Source: Peteryoungia desertarenae (lineage in GTDB: Bacteria > Pseudomonadota > Alphaproteobacteria > Rhizobiales > Rhizobiaceae). Taken from it: a DNA stretch of 64,000 nucleotides. The DNA lies in contig NZ_CP058350.1 of NCBI RefSeq assembly GCF_005860795.2, positions 2,820,501 through 2,884,500 on the forward strand, read 5' to 3'. The notes beneath the pieces are model-generated. The model made no database searches and was not told where the DNA came from. It saw only the letters and a program-made list of their open reading frames with translations. Shown here in pieces: positions 17,072 to 25,693 of the stretch; position 1 is the first letter of the stretch; each line of letters begins with the position of its first letter. The position numbers and the translations under genes were made by a program.

Positions 17072-17090
17072 ACCCCCAATTTTTTACTCA
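17072..17090 (+). promoter_or_regulatory. C5-AATTTTTTACTCAT motif upstream of Tad-like operon
   Basis: ACCCCCAATTTTTTACTCA lies 49-67 bp upstream of the first TadE-like gene. It shares ACCCCC-AATTT with the motifs at 10759 and 14724, but its right half differs (ACTCAT instead of GGTAT). It may be part of the operon promoter. Confidence 0.3.
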
Positions 17091-17138
17091 TGATTAAGAA
17101 GATCCGCATATTCAGGTATCCAGAAACAAGGTTCGACC

Positions 17139-17810
17139 ATGCGTAAGAGTTTTCTAAAGCGGGTATTGAAGGACAGGGGCGGTGTCGCCGGGGTCGAGTT
17201 CGCTCTTTTGGCTCCACTCTTCATCGTCATGTATGTGGGTGCGATTGAGGTGACGGCCTATATGACGGTTTTTCGTCGGGCCGAAATGGCAAACGATTCC
17301 ATGGCGCAGATTCTTGCCAGTTCTGGCCAGGGAACCGCCGGCATCATGCATCATGTCTGGCAAGTGCCGTCACAGGTAAATCCGACATCTCATTACAACT
17401 GGAGCCACGGCAATGGCAAAGAATGGCGCAACCCATTTTATGTCTCCCAGATCGTGTTCAAGAATACAAACCCGACATGTAGCTCCAACTGCGACAAGAC
17501 TGCAAAACGAGACTTTGTCTTCACGCTTGGAATGGGGAAATCATGTGAGACGGTTCCGCTTGATCCAGGAAAGGCGCCAAAGGCAGTCATAGAAGTGCCC
17601 AGCACACTGGTCGATCGCGAGCAGTCCGCCTTGGTCGTTGCCCATATTGCTCGGTACAAGCCGATAATCTCCGGCAAACTGTTCGGAACTCTTGGTGACG
17701 GCGCAATCGACATTCAGAAGATCGCCTATGCCGTCCGCCACAGCAGTGAACCGTTCAAGTATCCCGCAAATCTCAGCAGCTTCTACCAGTATTGCGACGG
17801 GCCACTATGA
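17139..17810 (+). CDS. TadE-like pseudopilin-type protein
   Basis: A 223-residue protein with the TadE pattern near its N terminus: a basic leader (MRKSFLKRVLKDRGG), then GVEFALLAPLFIVMYVGAIE, a hydrophobic helix with Glu after the GVA.. motif, cleaved by prepilin peptidase in TadE/TadF pseudopilins. The rest is a periplasmic domain with two Cys in a CSSNC motif (about residues 114-118) and further Cys. Tad systems build type IVb (Flp) pili for adhesion. It is the first gene of a three-gene operon; its stop overlaps the next start by 4 bp (ATGA). No Tad motor or secretin genes are in the window. Confidence 0.8.
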   Translation: MRKSFLKRVLKDRGGVAGVEFALLAPLFIVMYVGAIEVTAYMTVFRRAEMANDSMAQILASSGQGTAGIMHHVWQVPSQVNPTSHYNWSHGNGKEWRNPFYVSQIVFKNTNPTCSSNCDKTAKRDFVFTLGMGKSCETVPLDPGKAPKAVIEVPSTLVDREQSALVVAHIARYKPIISGKLFGTLGDGAIDIQKIAYAVRHSSEPFKYPANLSSFYQYCDGPL

Positions 17811-18328
17811 AGCGGAAAGGACTTGCCTTGGGGATAAGCCGTGACGTCTCTGGCGCAACAGCTATCGAATTCGCCATATTGGCACCGATTTTCCTGTCAC
17901 TGGTGTTCGGAATATTTTGCCAGACGCTGGTCACATTGCAACTAAGCCACCTTGACTACGCAACCTATGAGGCTGCAACGGAGCTGCGTCTGCGCTCTGT
18001 GTCGGCAAGGAACATTGAAGACTTCAAGACTACAGTCGTATGCCCTGCTGCCAGCCCACTTCTCAGATGTGAGGACATTTCGGTTGGCGTGGATTCCAAC
18101 CCGCAGGTTGCGCAGCTGAGCCATTGGCAAGGCAAGGAATTCATTGGAAAATTCTGTACCGGTACGGCGGGCAGTATTGTTGCCGTGTCGGTTCACTACA
18201 CGGTGCGCGGCATGTTCAGCACCCTGTATTTCGGCGCGTCTACCAAAGAAAATGACGTGGTAACCCTTAGATCCCGCTACTTCGTGGTGCGCGAACCCAC
18301 GGTCAGCGGCGAAGGCATAATTTGTTAA
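17807..18328 (+). CDS. TadE/TadG-like pseudopilin-type protein
   Basis: A 173-residue protein starting at the ATG overlapping the upstream stop (ATGA at 17807). The N terminus (RDVSGATAIEFAILAPIFLS) is the TadE processing and helix motif with the conserved Glu. A hydrophobic stretch (LVFGIFCQTLVTLQL) is followed by a periplasmic domain with Cys pairs (VVCPAASPLLRC). This is likely a minor pseudopilin of a Tad-type apparatus, translated in coupling with its neighbours. Confidence 0.8.
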   Translation: MKRKGLALGISRDVSGATAIEFAILAPIFLSLVFGIFCQTLVTLQLSHLDYATYEAATELRLRSVSARNIEDFKTTVVCPAASPLLRCEDISVGVDSNPQVAQLSHWQGKEFIGKFCTGTAGSIVAVSVHYTVRGMFSTLYFGASTKENDVVTLRSRYFVVREPTVSGEGIIC

Positions 18329-18341
18329 GCGGAGAAGAAGA

Positions 18342-19631
18342 ATGGATCGAGTAAAACGCTGCGCACTTCGCTTTTGGCTCGCGAACGAGGGCAACATTTC
18401 GATCACGGCTGCGTTGATGATGGTCCCTGTTATAGGGATGGCAGGAGGGGCGGTAGACTACAGTTTCGCTTATGCCGCCAAGATGAACTTGGAGCGCGCC
18501 GCAGATGCAGCAGTGATTGCCGGCGTCGCCGATGCGAAAGCGAGGGCAAACACCGTCAAGAATGACGAACTCAAGGCACTCGTAGCCCAATCCGTCAAAC
18601 AGGTCTTTCAGGGTGCACTTTCGGCCAAAATTGACGTCGGTGACATTGACTTCGATGTGTCATCCGATCTGAAGGGTGGCGTCCTGACGGCGTCCGTCAA
18701 TTTCACCTATACGCAGAATACGATGTTCCTCGGGGTCCTCGGGATGAACTCCATCGGCCTTTCCGGTGGCGCCACGGCTAAGAGCTCGATCGGAAGCTAT
18801 ACGGACTTCAACATTCTCGTTGATGTTTCCAACTCGATGGGCGTCGGTGCAAGCCAGAGCGATATCGACTATCTGAACAAGAATAACATTGCCCACGGCA
18901 AGTCATGTGCTTTCGCTTGCCACTCTGACATTGATCGCATTCGAAAGATGCCGGTCAAGGTTCGCATCGACGTGGCCAGTGAAGCGATCAACCTCGCCCT
19001 CAAGACTGTCGACGAGCAAAAGCATCCTGACAGTATCGTCCGGTTCGGCCTCTATCGCTTCGCGTTGAGGTTCGAAGAAATCTTCAATGCCAGCCATCCA
19101 AGCTCAAGCGACACATCGTGGGTCCGGAACATGGTGACGCAAAACGTGCAGCTCACCAAGGACAATGGCACCCGCGCAGCTATGGCGAAAGGCGAACTGG
19201 CCAAACGATTGGCCCCCAGCGGCGACGGCAGCCTCCAGAACGATCCAAAGCGCTATGCCTTGATTATCACCGATGGCGTGCAGTGGGTCGACGACCACTG
19301 GTCTGATTACGATCCGAAGAAACCCTTTGCCCAGTGGAGTTCGGACAGGCGTGGACAGACACCACACGGCACTGCATGTGATGCCCTGAAGGATAAGGGC
19401 ATCACCGTCTACGTTCTCTACACCACCTATATTCCGATTTATAACAAGTCGAGCACCGACGCACTGGCCGACCGGATTAAGGCAAACGTATTGCCTTACA
19501 ACCAGGCAGAATTGCGTGCCTGCGCGTCGAGTCCCGATAAATTCTATGAAGCGACCGAAACAACCGAAATCAAGGCCGCCATGGAAGAAATCTTCTATAG
19601 GGTCGCCGTGCCTACCCATATCGCGGGCTAG
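18342..19631 (+). CDS. TadG-like pilus assembly protein with von Willebrand A domain
   Basis: A 429-residue protein. Residues about 14-45 hold a Tad-type N terminus (NEGNISITAALMMVPVIGMA, GGAVDYSFAYAAKMNLERAA DAA), the 'flp/TadG N-terminal' pattern. From about residue 150 there is a von Willebrand A fold with the metal site DVSNSMG (DxSxS) at about 159 and ALIITDGVQW further on. Four Cys in the A domain (GKSCAFAC, TACDA, RACAS) may form disulphides in the periplasm. Proteins of this kind work with TadE-like pseudopilins in Flp pilus assembly or adhesion. It is the last gene of the operon, 13 bp after the second TadE-like gene. Confidence 0.82.
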   Translation: MDRVKRCALRFWLANEGNISITAALMMVPVIGMAGGAVDYSFAYAAKMNLERAADAAVIAGVADAKARANTVKNDELKALVAQSVKQVFQGALSAKIDVGDIDFDVSSDLKGGVLTASVNFTYTQNTMFLGVLGMNSIGLSGGATAKSSIGSYTDFNILVDVSNSMGVGASQSDIDYLNKNNIAHGKSCAFACHSDIDRIRKMPVKVRIDVASEAINLALKTVDEQKHPDSIVRFGLYRFALRFEEIFNASHPSSSDTSWVRNMVTQNVQLTKDNGTRAAMAKGELAKRLAPSGDGSLQNDPKRYALIITDGVQWVDDHWSDYDPKKPFAQWSSDRRGQTPHGTACDALKDKGITVYVLYTTYIPIYNKSSTDALADRIKANVLPYNQAELRACASSPDKFYEATETTEIKAAMEEIFYRVAVPTHIAG

Positions 19632-19787
19632 ACCTGAATCCGGATTCTGCGCCCGGTCGAGACAAGCAAACGCAGGTCTCTCGATCGTCCATATCGCTGC
19701 GTGGAACTCGTGCTGAGTTCCTATTTTGTTCTAAAAATTTGCCGTCCCGCCCTTCCCTTTCGGGACGCAATTCTCCATATTCCGGGC

Positions 19788-22700
19788 ATGGCCAAGTCTC
19801 CCAGATCCTCCGCCCCCTCGACCGGTTTCGAGGAAGCCCCGCAGACCGCATTCGAAGGCGCGCCGCTCTCCGGCTCGGTTTCGGATTGGGTGAAGCAATT
19901 GGAGGCGGAGGCCGAAGCGTCCACGGTCGAGACCCAGCGCGAACTGGCCTCCAAGGCCGGCAAGCATCGGAAGAAAATCGAGGTGGAAGCCCGCCGCCAC
20001 GCCGAAAAGGTGGCGCTGGAAAAGGCGAACCAGCCGGCAGCAGGCCGCAAGCCCGAACGGGCGTCCGAGCCCATGCGAGGCCCCCGCGGAGCGAAGTCGC
20101 AAAGCGACGACAGCGTGAGCGCAAAACAAGTCACCGCTAAACACACGACCTCGCAAAAGACCTCCCGCGGCGTCTCGATCGGCGCCTCCTCCGACCCCAA
20201 GACCCGCGCCGCCGCCGGCCTCAATCCGATTGCCGGCATGGATGTCTCATTGGAAGAGGCCGAATCGCTCGCCACCGGCGCCGTCACGGCGACAGTCGAC
20301 GCCCTCTCCAAACTCATCGAAAGCGGCAATCCGCTGTTCAAGAACGGCGAGATCTGGGTGCCGCACCGGCCCGCCCGCCCGGAGAAATCCGAAGGCGGCG
20401 TGCCGATCCGCATGGCCTCCGACTACAAGCCCGCCGGCGACCAGCCAACCGCGATCAAGGACCTCGTCGAGGGCCTGAATTCCGGCGAGCGCTCCCAGGT
20501 CCTGCTCGGCGTCACCGGCTCGGGCAAGACCTTCACCATGGCCAAGGTGATCGAGGAAACCCAGCGCCCGGCCGTCATCCTCGCGCCGAACAAGACGCTC
20601 GCCGCCCAGCTCTATTCCGAGTTCAAGAACTTCTTCCCCGACAACGCGGTCGAATATTTCGTCTCCTATTACGACTATTACCAGCCGGAAGCCTATGTGC
20701 CGCGCTCGGATACCTTCATCGAGAAGGAGAGTTCGATCAACGAACAGATCGACCGCATGCGTCACGCCGCCACCCGCGCCATCCTCGAGCGCGACGACTG
20801 CATCATCGTCGCCTCCGTCTCCTGCATCTATGGTATCGGCTCGGTCGAAACCTACACCGCCATGACCTTCCAGATGTCGGTCGGCGACCGCATCGACCAG
20901 CGCCAGCTCCTGGCCGACCTCGTCGCCCAGCAATACAAGCGCCGGGAGATGGATTTTGTCCGCGGCTCCTTCCGGGTGCGCGGCGACACGATCGAAATCT
21001 TCCCCGCCCACCTGGAGGATGCCGCCTGGCGCATCACGCTCTTCGGCGACGAGATCGAGAGCATCACCGAATTCGATCCGCTCACCGGCCAGAAGACCGG
21101 CGAGATGAAGTCGGTGAAGATCTACGCCAACAGCCACTACGTGACGCCGCGCCCGACGCTGAACGGCGCCATCAAGGCGATCAAGGAGGAGCTCAGGCAC
21201 CGCCTCGCCGAGCTCGAGAGCGCCGGCCGCCTGCTCGAAGCCCAGCGCCTCGAACAGCGGACGAAATATGATATCGAAATGCTCGAAGCCACCGGCTCCT
21301 GCGCCGGCATCGAGAACTATTCCCGCTATCTCACAGGTCGCAAGCCCGGCGAGCCGCCGCCGACGCTGTTCGAATACATCCCCGACAACGCCCTGATCTT
21401 CATCGACGAGAGCCACGTCACCATCCCGCAGATCGGCGGCATGTACAGGGGCGACTTCCGCCGCAAGGCAACGCTCGCCGAATACGGCTTCCGACTGCCC
21501 TCCTGCATGGACAACCGCCCCCTACGCTTCGAGGAATGGGACGCCATGCGCCCGCAAACGGTCGCCGTCTCCGCCACCCCCGGCAATTGGGAGATGGAAG
21601 CGGCCGGCGGCGTCTTTGCCGAACAGGTCATCCGCCCCACGGGCCTCATCGACCCGCCGGTCGAAATCCGCCCGGCCAAGACCCAGGTCGACGACGTGCT
21701 CGGCGAGATCCGCGACACGGCGCTGAAGGGCTACCGCACCCTCGTCACCGTGCTCACCAAGCGCATGGCCGAGGACCTCACCGAATACCTGCATGAACAG
21801 GGCGTCCGCGTCCGCTACATGCATTCCGACATCGACACGCTGGAGCGCATCGAGATCATCCGCGACCTCCGCTTGGGTGCTTTCGACGTTCTCGTCGGCA
21901 TCAACCTTCTGCGCGAAGGCCTCGACATTCCCGAATGCGGCTTCGTCGCCATCCTCGATGCCGACAAGGAAGGTTTCCTGCGCTCGGAAACCTCGCTCAT
22001 CCAGACCATCGGCCGTGCCGCGCGCAATGTCGACGGCAAGGTCATCCTCTATGCCGACCAGATCACCGGCTCCATGCAGCGCGCCATGGACGAGACCGCC
22101 CGCCGCCGCGAAAAGCAGATGGCCTACAATCTCGAACACGGCATCACGCCGGAATCGGTCAAGGCCCGCATTTCCGACATTCTCGACTCGGTCTACGAGC
22201 GCGACCACGTCCGCGCCGATATCTCCGGCGTCTCCGGCAAGGGTTTCGCCGATGGCGGCCACCTCGTCGGCAACAACCTCCAGGCCCATCTCAACGCGCT
22301 CGAAAAAGAGATGCGCGACGCCGCCGCCGACCTCGACTTCGAAACCGCCGCCCGCCTGCGCGACGAAATCAAACGCCTCAAGGCCGCCGAACTCGCCGCC
22401 ATGGACGACCCGATCGCCAAGCAAGAGGCGTCGAGCGCCGAAGGCGCGAGAGGGAGCGCAAAGAATCAGGCGTCGAGTGCCGAAGGCACGAGAGGGAGTG
22501 GAAAGAATCAGGCGAAGGCGGTCGAGGGTGGCAAGGGCAGCTATTTCTCGAAACCCCAGCTGGACGACATGGGCGCCGACGGCGCCGTGCTGATGCCGAA
22601 ATCGGGGGCGGAAAGCGCCTACTTCCGCAAAAACACCAGCGCGGATGCCCTGGACGGCGCAGCCGGACAGGACAGCGAATCCGCGCCACTGGGAAAAAGC

Positions 22701-22952
22701 TATTTTCGCAAAAATAGCTTGGACGAAATGACCGTCGGTCGCACCGAAAAACCGGTGACCGGCAAGCTGCCGGAGAAGCCCGCCGGGGTCCCCGCCAGCG
22801 ACGACGACAGGAGGAGCTTGAGGGCGGGGCAGACAGACTCCGACCCCCGCCCCATCATCCGCGCCCGCTCCGGCGCCGGCTCCTACGAGGACCCGGTGGA
22901 TGTGAAGCGCAAGACCCGCACCAAGGGCAAGACGGGACGACCGGGCCGATGA
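19788..22952 (+). CDS. uvrB: UvrABC excinuclease subunit B with long N- and C-terminal extensions
   Basis: UvrB verifies DNA damage and, with UvrA and UvrC, carries out nucleotide excision repair. Walker [13 protein letters not shown] is at about residue 241, the damage-probing beta-hairpin [12 protein letters not shown] at about 292, DESH at about 539, [12 protein letters not shown] at about 704, and a C-terminal UVR motif ([20 protein letters not shown]) at about 835. The start at 19788 gives 1054 residues, against about 670 in E. coli: roughly 200 extra N-terminal and 185 extra C-terminal residues. Both extensions are charged and low-complexity. The C-terminal one contains a 42-bp in-frame tandem duplication and a repeated SYF[SR]K motif. 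Extensions of UvrB are common in alphaproteobacteria. Confidence 0.95.
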   Translation: MAKSPRSSAPSTGFEEAPQTAFEGAPLSGSVSDWVKQLEAEAEASTVETQRELASKAGKHRKKIEVEARRHAEKVALEKANQPAAGRKPERASEPMRGPRGAKSQSDDSVSAKQVTAKHTTSQKTSRGVSIGASSDPKTRAAAGLNPIAGMDVSLEEAESLATGAVTATVDALSKLIESGNPLFKNGEIWVPHRPARPEKSEGGVPIRMASDYKPAGDQPTAIKDLVEGLNSGERSQVLLGVTGSGKTFTMAKVIEETQRPAVILAPNKTLAAQLYSEFKNFFPDNAVEYFVSYYDYYQPEAYVPRSDTFIEKESSINEQIDRMRHAATRAILERDDCIIVASVSCIYGIGSVETYTAMTFQMSVGDRIDQRQLLADLVAQQYKRREMDFVRGSFRVRGDTIEIFPAHLEDAAWRITLFGDEIESITEFDPLTGQKTGEMKSVKIYANSHYVTPRPTLNGAIKAIKEELRHRLAELESAGRLLEAQRLEQRTKYDIEMLEATGSCAGIENYSRYLTGRKPGEPPPTLFEYIPDNALIFIDESHVTIPQIGGMYRGDFRRKATLAEYGFRLPSCMDNRPLRFEEWDAMRPQTVAVSATPGNWEMEAAGGVFAEQVIRPTGLIDPPVEIRPAKTQVDDVLGEIRDTALKGYRTLVTVLTKRMAEDLTEYLHEQGVRVRYMHSDIDTLERIEIIRDLRLGAFDVLVGINLLREGLDIPECGFVAILDADKEGFLRSETSLIQTIGRAARNVDGKVILYADQITGSMQRAMDETARRREKQMAYNLEHGITPESVKARISDILDSVYERDHVRADISGVSGKGFADGGHLVGNNLQAHLNALEKEMRDAAADLDFETAARLRDEIKRLKAAELAAMDDPIAKQEASSAEGARGSAKNQASSAEGTRGSGKNQAKAVEGGKGSYFSKPQLDDMGADGAVLMPKSGAESAYFRKNTSADALDGAAGQDSESAPLGKSYFRKNSLDEMTVGRTEKPVTGKLPEKPAGVPASDDDRRSLRAGQTDSDPRPIIRARSGAGSYEDPVDVKRKTRTKGKTGRPGR
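22428..22511 (+). repeat. Two in-frame 42-bp tandem repeats inside the uvrB tail
   Basis: Unit 1 (22428-22469) and unit 2 (22470-22511) are nearly identical and encode [14 protein letters not shown] and [14 protein letters not shown]. The sequence style (GAGAGGGAGCGCAAAGAATC) differs from uvrB core codon use and looks like a small intergenic-type repeat that was inserted and duplicated without breaking the frame. Confidence 0.8.
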
Positions 22953-22968
22953 CGAGAGGTTCCTGATC

Positions 22969-23169
22969 ATGTCGGATATTGGCGTCTTTTCAGAATCCGA
23001 CATCCTGCTCCTGATATTCATCGCCACCCTGCCCGGCACCGTGCTCGGCCTCATCCTCGGCACCCTCCTGTGGAAGAGCCGCCGCATCATCGGCGCCCTC
23101 ACCGGCGCCCTCCTCGGCGCCCTCTTCGCCTTCCTCACCTGGGTCGCCTATTTCCAGTGGTTCCAGTGA
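22969..23169 (+). CDS. Small membrane protein (66 residues), function unknown
   Basis: It begins 16 bp after the uvrB stop with a GAGAGG ribosome site. The protein has two hydrophobic helices (ILLLIFIATLPGTVLGLILG and IGALTGALLGALFAFLTWVA) joined by a basic turn (KSRR), so a two-helix inner-membrane hairpin with a positive cytoplasmic loop is likely. It may be co-transcribed with uvrB. I know no family for it. Confidence 0.6.
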   Translation: MSDIGVFSESDILLLIFIATLPGTVLGLILGTLLWKSRRIIGALTGALLGALFAFLTWVAYFQWFQ

Positions 23170-23207
23170 ATCTGGCCGTGCACGGCGATTGACGGGATGA
23201 AGACCAT

Positions 23208-23240
23208 CCCCTCCCCCTTGTGGGGAGGGTTAGGGAGGGG
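23208..23240. repeat. Short GC-rich palindromic repeat
   Basis: CCCCTCCCCCTTGTGGGGAG plus GGTTAGGGAGGGG forms a palindrome nearly identical to the unit at about 3853-3890. It is one of the dispersed intergenic elements seen at several places in the window. Confidence 0.65.
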
Positions 23241-23278
23241 CAGACTGCACCCCTCCTCGGTCACCACCAACGGACGCC

Positions 23279-23428
23279 ATGCAAGAGCTTGCCACCCTTC
23301 GCTCCGATATCCTCAGTTACATGACCGCTGGCTGGCGCAGCCGTTCCCGCAGCGTGAGATGGCTGGTCCGGGCGGTGACGGTAGCGCTGGCGGTCGGGTT
23401 GGTGTGGGTGATAGTCCGAATGACATAA
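23279..23428 (+). CDS. Possible 49-residue membrane peptide
   Basis: An ATG at 23279 opens a 49-codon frame ending TAA at 23426. It encodes MQELATLRSDILSYMTAGWR, a basic stretch (SRSRSVRWLVR) and one hydrophobic helix (AVTVALAVGLVWVIVRMT). The 'positive patch then single helix' layout is typical of small bacterial membrane peptides. The ribosome site is weak (GGAC, 4 bases upstream). No homologue is known to me; it may be chance. Confidence 0.35.
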   Translation: MQELATLRSDILSYMTAGWRSRSRSVRWLVRAVTVALAVGLVWVIVRMT

Positions 23429-23889
23429 CGTACGGCCACCCCAACTTCCCCCTTGCGGGGGAAATAGAAGCCAAGATTTACCGCCCGACACACCATCACC
23501 ACTGCTGTGCATGAACCGACGCTGACATTTGCCCGTGACCCATCGAGATGGCCTGACCCCACCTCCCCCCATGCGGGGGAGGACGGAAAATCGAAGGCTT
23601 AGGCGCGCGCAAGCCGCCTAAACTTCAAATTTTCCAGGAGAGGGGCGCGGTTATGTTGGTACAATCCTCACCGAGCCCCTCTCTTGCGATTTCAGATGTT
23701 TAGGCCGCTTGCGCTGGCCTAATTCATCGAAATCGCTTTCTCCCCCGCCAAGGGGGAGATGGGCATCGCCGCACTCGGCCACCGCACCGACGTCTCCCAC
23801 GCATGGGGGAGATGTTACAGAATACGAGAGTTCACCCGATCAGGACAAAGCCTTCTGCGATTTCTGGCAACTTCGTCAGGTCGGCAGCC
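23429..23889. repeat. Repeat block A: palindromes H1, H2 and a decayed third, left of the DUF6074 gene
   Basis: After a CTTCCCCCTTGCGGGGGAA palindrome (about 23448) comes a block whose close copy lies at 24498-24700. It contains hairpin H1 (23585-23635, GGAAAATC...GATTTTCC-like arms around TTAGGCG/CGCCTAA), a GAGAGGGGC/GCCCCTCTC stem (about 23638-23683), and hairpin H2 (23686-23736, GCGATTTC/GAAATCGC arms around TTAGGCC/GGCCTAA). A degenerate third hairpin lies around 23818-23870. There is no plausible coding. Confidence 0.75.
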
Positions 23890-24183
23890 TCAACGCGCTG
23901 CCGCATTCAGCGCCTGCCCGGCGCCCGCATGCATCTGGACAAGTTCGCGATGCACCGCCTCCTGAAAATCGAGGATTTCGGCCCGCGCTTCATCGTAAGA
24001 CAGCCCCTGATGAAAAAGTTCGGTCTTGAGGTCGGCGCATAATGACCTCCAGAACGCGTTGGCTGGCGGACCGTTCAACCGGTCGAGCGCGCAAGCTGAC
24101 CTGCGGACCAGGTCAGCCATGCGGGCCAGCGGAAAATGGGAAATGGAACCTGCACCGTGAGAAATCATGCCGTCTTGCTTCAT
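23890..24183 (-). CDS. DUF6074-like small protein
   Basis: A 97-residue protein; AAGGGACG lies about 6 bases before the ATG at 24183. The segment FPLARMADLVRRSACALDRL, then ANAFWRSLCADLKTELFHQG and the C-terminal DFQEAVHRELVQMH, matches the pattern of the small DUF6074 proteins of rhizobia (FP..R...VR..A..L, W......L...L...G). Function is unknown; such genes often occur in accessory, repeat-rich intervals, as here. It sits between two copies of the same repeat block. Confidence 0.6.
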   Translation of the reverse strand: MKQDGMISHGAGSISHFPLARMADLVRRSACALDRLNGPPANAFWRSLCADLKTELFHQGLSYDEARAEILDFQEAVHRELVQMHAGAGQALNAAAR

Positions 24184-24497
24184 GTCGGACGTCCCTTGTC
24201 AAAAGAGTGTTTCGCACTTCCAATAGGTTCATGGAGGAGCGTGCTTCTCTCAGGGCTCTGATAGCGCCAGACATCGTTGCTCCATGACATGCCAGTCATA
24301 CTGGAGTGACAAAGCCTTTACGGTCTTTAACAACGGCCTACTCACTGGAGTATGCCATATTCCTAAATCGCGATAGAAAACTGTCAACATGAGTTTACAG
24401 TTTTTCCACCAAATAAATCACAAAATTGATTCATCGGCACCCGCTTCAATCATGAGGAGAGTTCTCCTGACGATTTGACCACAAGCGCTGTAGTCTA
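24184..24497. other. Promoter region of DUF6074 gene and stem-loop
   Basis: An AT-rich 314-bp interval. It contains two short direct repeats of ACTGGAGT (about 24300 and 24345) and, at 24377-24405, AAAACTGT...ACAGTTTTT, an 8-bp stem with a T-run that could end a plus-strand transcript or, by symmetry, act on either strand. No gene is seen. Confidence 0.4.
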
Positions 24498-24884
24498 CCT
24501 CCCCCCATGCGGGGGAGGACGGAAAATCGAAGGCTTAGGCGCGCGCAAGCCGCCCAAATTCCAGATTTTCCAGGAGAGGGGCGCAGTTCCCGTGGCACCA
24601 TCCTCACCGAGCCCCCCTCTTGCGATTTCAGATGTTTAGGCCGCTTGCGCTGGCCTAACTCATCGAAATCGCTTTTTCCCACGCATGGGGGAGATCGGCG
24701 AAACGGTCACCACGCGCACCTTCCCTCTCCCCTTGAGGGAGAGGTTACAAAATCGAAGAGTTAGCCCGATCAGGGCTAAGCTTCTGATTTTGTTGGTGAG
24801 GGGGTGGTGAGGCGGGCAGGAATCTCCCCCTCACTGGGAATTTCTAGCACTTAGCCACAGGCTAAGATGCTGAAATTTCATTCT
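24498..24884. repeat. Repeat block B: palindromes H3, H4, H5, H6, right of the DUF6074 gene
   Basis: A close copy of block A. H3 (24521-24571) and H4 (24622-24672) match H1 and H2 in order and orientation. H5 (24747-24793, ACAAAATC...GATTTTGT around TTAGCCC/GGGCTAA) and H6 (24838-24879, GAAATTTC-type arms around TTAGCC/GGCTAA) are further members of the same hairpin family. All share a core TTAGSC-loop-GSCTAA and outer GATTT/AAATC arms. Confidence 0.75.
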
Positions 24885-25693
24885 CTCCCTCCAGGGGAGA
24901 GAGAAGACCTGCGATCACACTTCCGTGATCGAAACCTCGCCTCTCAAAAAATCCCCTTAACCCTTACGGGTTAACGACGCAGTTTTGCTGCTTTTTGGGG
25001 GATGATCATTCCAAATTCCCCAATCTTTCCAATCACCATACCCCATTTTCATCCCCCTCCGTTTTTCCCGTTCTATCCTGTCCCCGTTCCGCCCTCGGAT
25101 ACACCGGACATTGCGAAGTCCGGCGAGGCGGGGCCGGTGCCGGGATGGAGGGCTGTCGCAGGTCCAAGATAACGGCGTCGCAACGGTCTCCCTCCCTTCG
25201 CCAGGAAGAAGGGACAACCGGCACGGATGGCCGGTTCTTGATCTTCCTGCCTGATCAGAAGGGGCGTGCCTGGGAGGCACACAAGGAGGCGTCCGGCGCA
25301 AATGCCGGATGACAAGACGGCGGGGAGCCTGAAGATCCGACAAGGATCAAAGGGCCTCCCCGGGACTGAGGGTCCGGCCGGGGGTGCACATCCGGCGGGA
25401 ACCTCCCGGGCCAACCGGCCAGGGTATGGCGCCAATGCCATGACCCGACCCTCAAGCCCGGACGACGGTGGATCGAAAATGATCGTCCCGTCACCGCCGC
25501 CTCTGCAGCGAGACACTGCGATGATGAAGACACCGAACAGGGCGCCGGAAGGAGCCACATAAACTACTTAGATAGGTTGCTTCTGGCGCCCTGTCCGAGA
25601 CGAAAGACAAAGGCCGACATGGCCGCAACCGGAGGGTAAAACCCGACCGGCGGCGAAGCTTTGCCCGATGAAAACAGGATGAAAGGATGACTG
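24885..25693. other. Gene-free interval with a chain of hairpins; possible structured RNA or long leader
   Basis: I see no credible coding here, although long frames exist on both strands. Instead there is a run of stems: CGATCAC/GTGATCG (24912-24931), TTAACCC/GGGTTAA (24957-24974), CCGGAC/GTCCGG (25104-25123), CAGGAAGA/TCTTCCTG enclosing AACCGGC/GCCGGTT (25202-25249), GTGCC/GGCAC (25266-25280), TCCGGC/GCCGGA (25292-25309), CGGGGAG/CTCCCCG enclosing GATCC/GGATC (25321-25362), ATGGC/GCCAT (25422-25446), and a 15-bp stem ACAGGGCGCCGGAAG with CTTCTGGCGCCCTGT (25537-25594). The last ends about 100 bp before the next start. Reading it as RNA is inference. Confidence 0.45.

Noticed and set aside
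16864..17097. 77-codon frame between the GGDEF-EAL and Tad-like genes
   Set aside because: No family resemblance and no ribosome site; it covers the likely Tad operon promoter.
23585..24879. Regular hairpins resembling a CRISPR array
   Set aside because: Only two near-identical copies of each type exist, the units are long palindromes with conserved rather than unique spacers, and no cas gene is present.
25073..25558. Long minus-strand reading frame of 161 codons (and an overlapping plus-strand frame of 98 codons)
   Set aside because: Composition is Pro/Gly/Arg-rich, there is no ribosome site, and the DNA is better explained by stacked hairpins.
24885..25693. Retron or group II intron RNA as explanation of the hairpin chain
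   Set aside because: No reverse transcriptase gene or intron domain V/VI-like sequence is present nearby.
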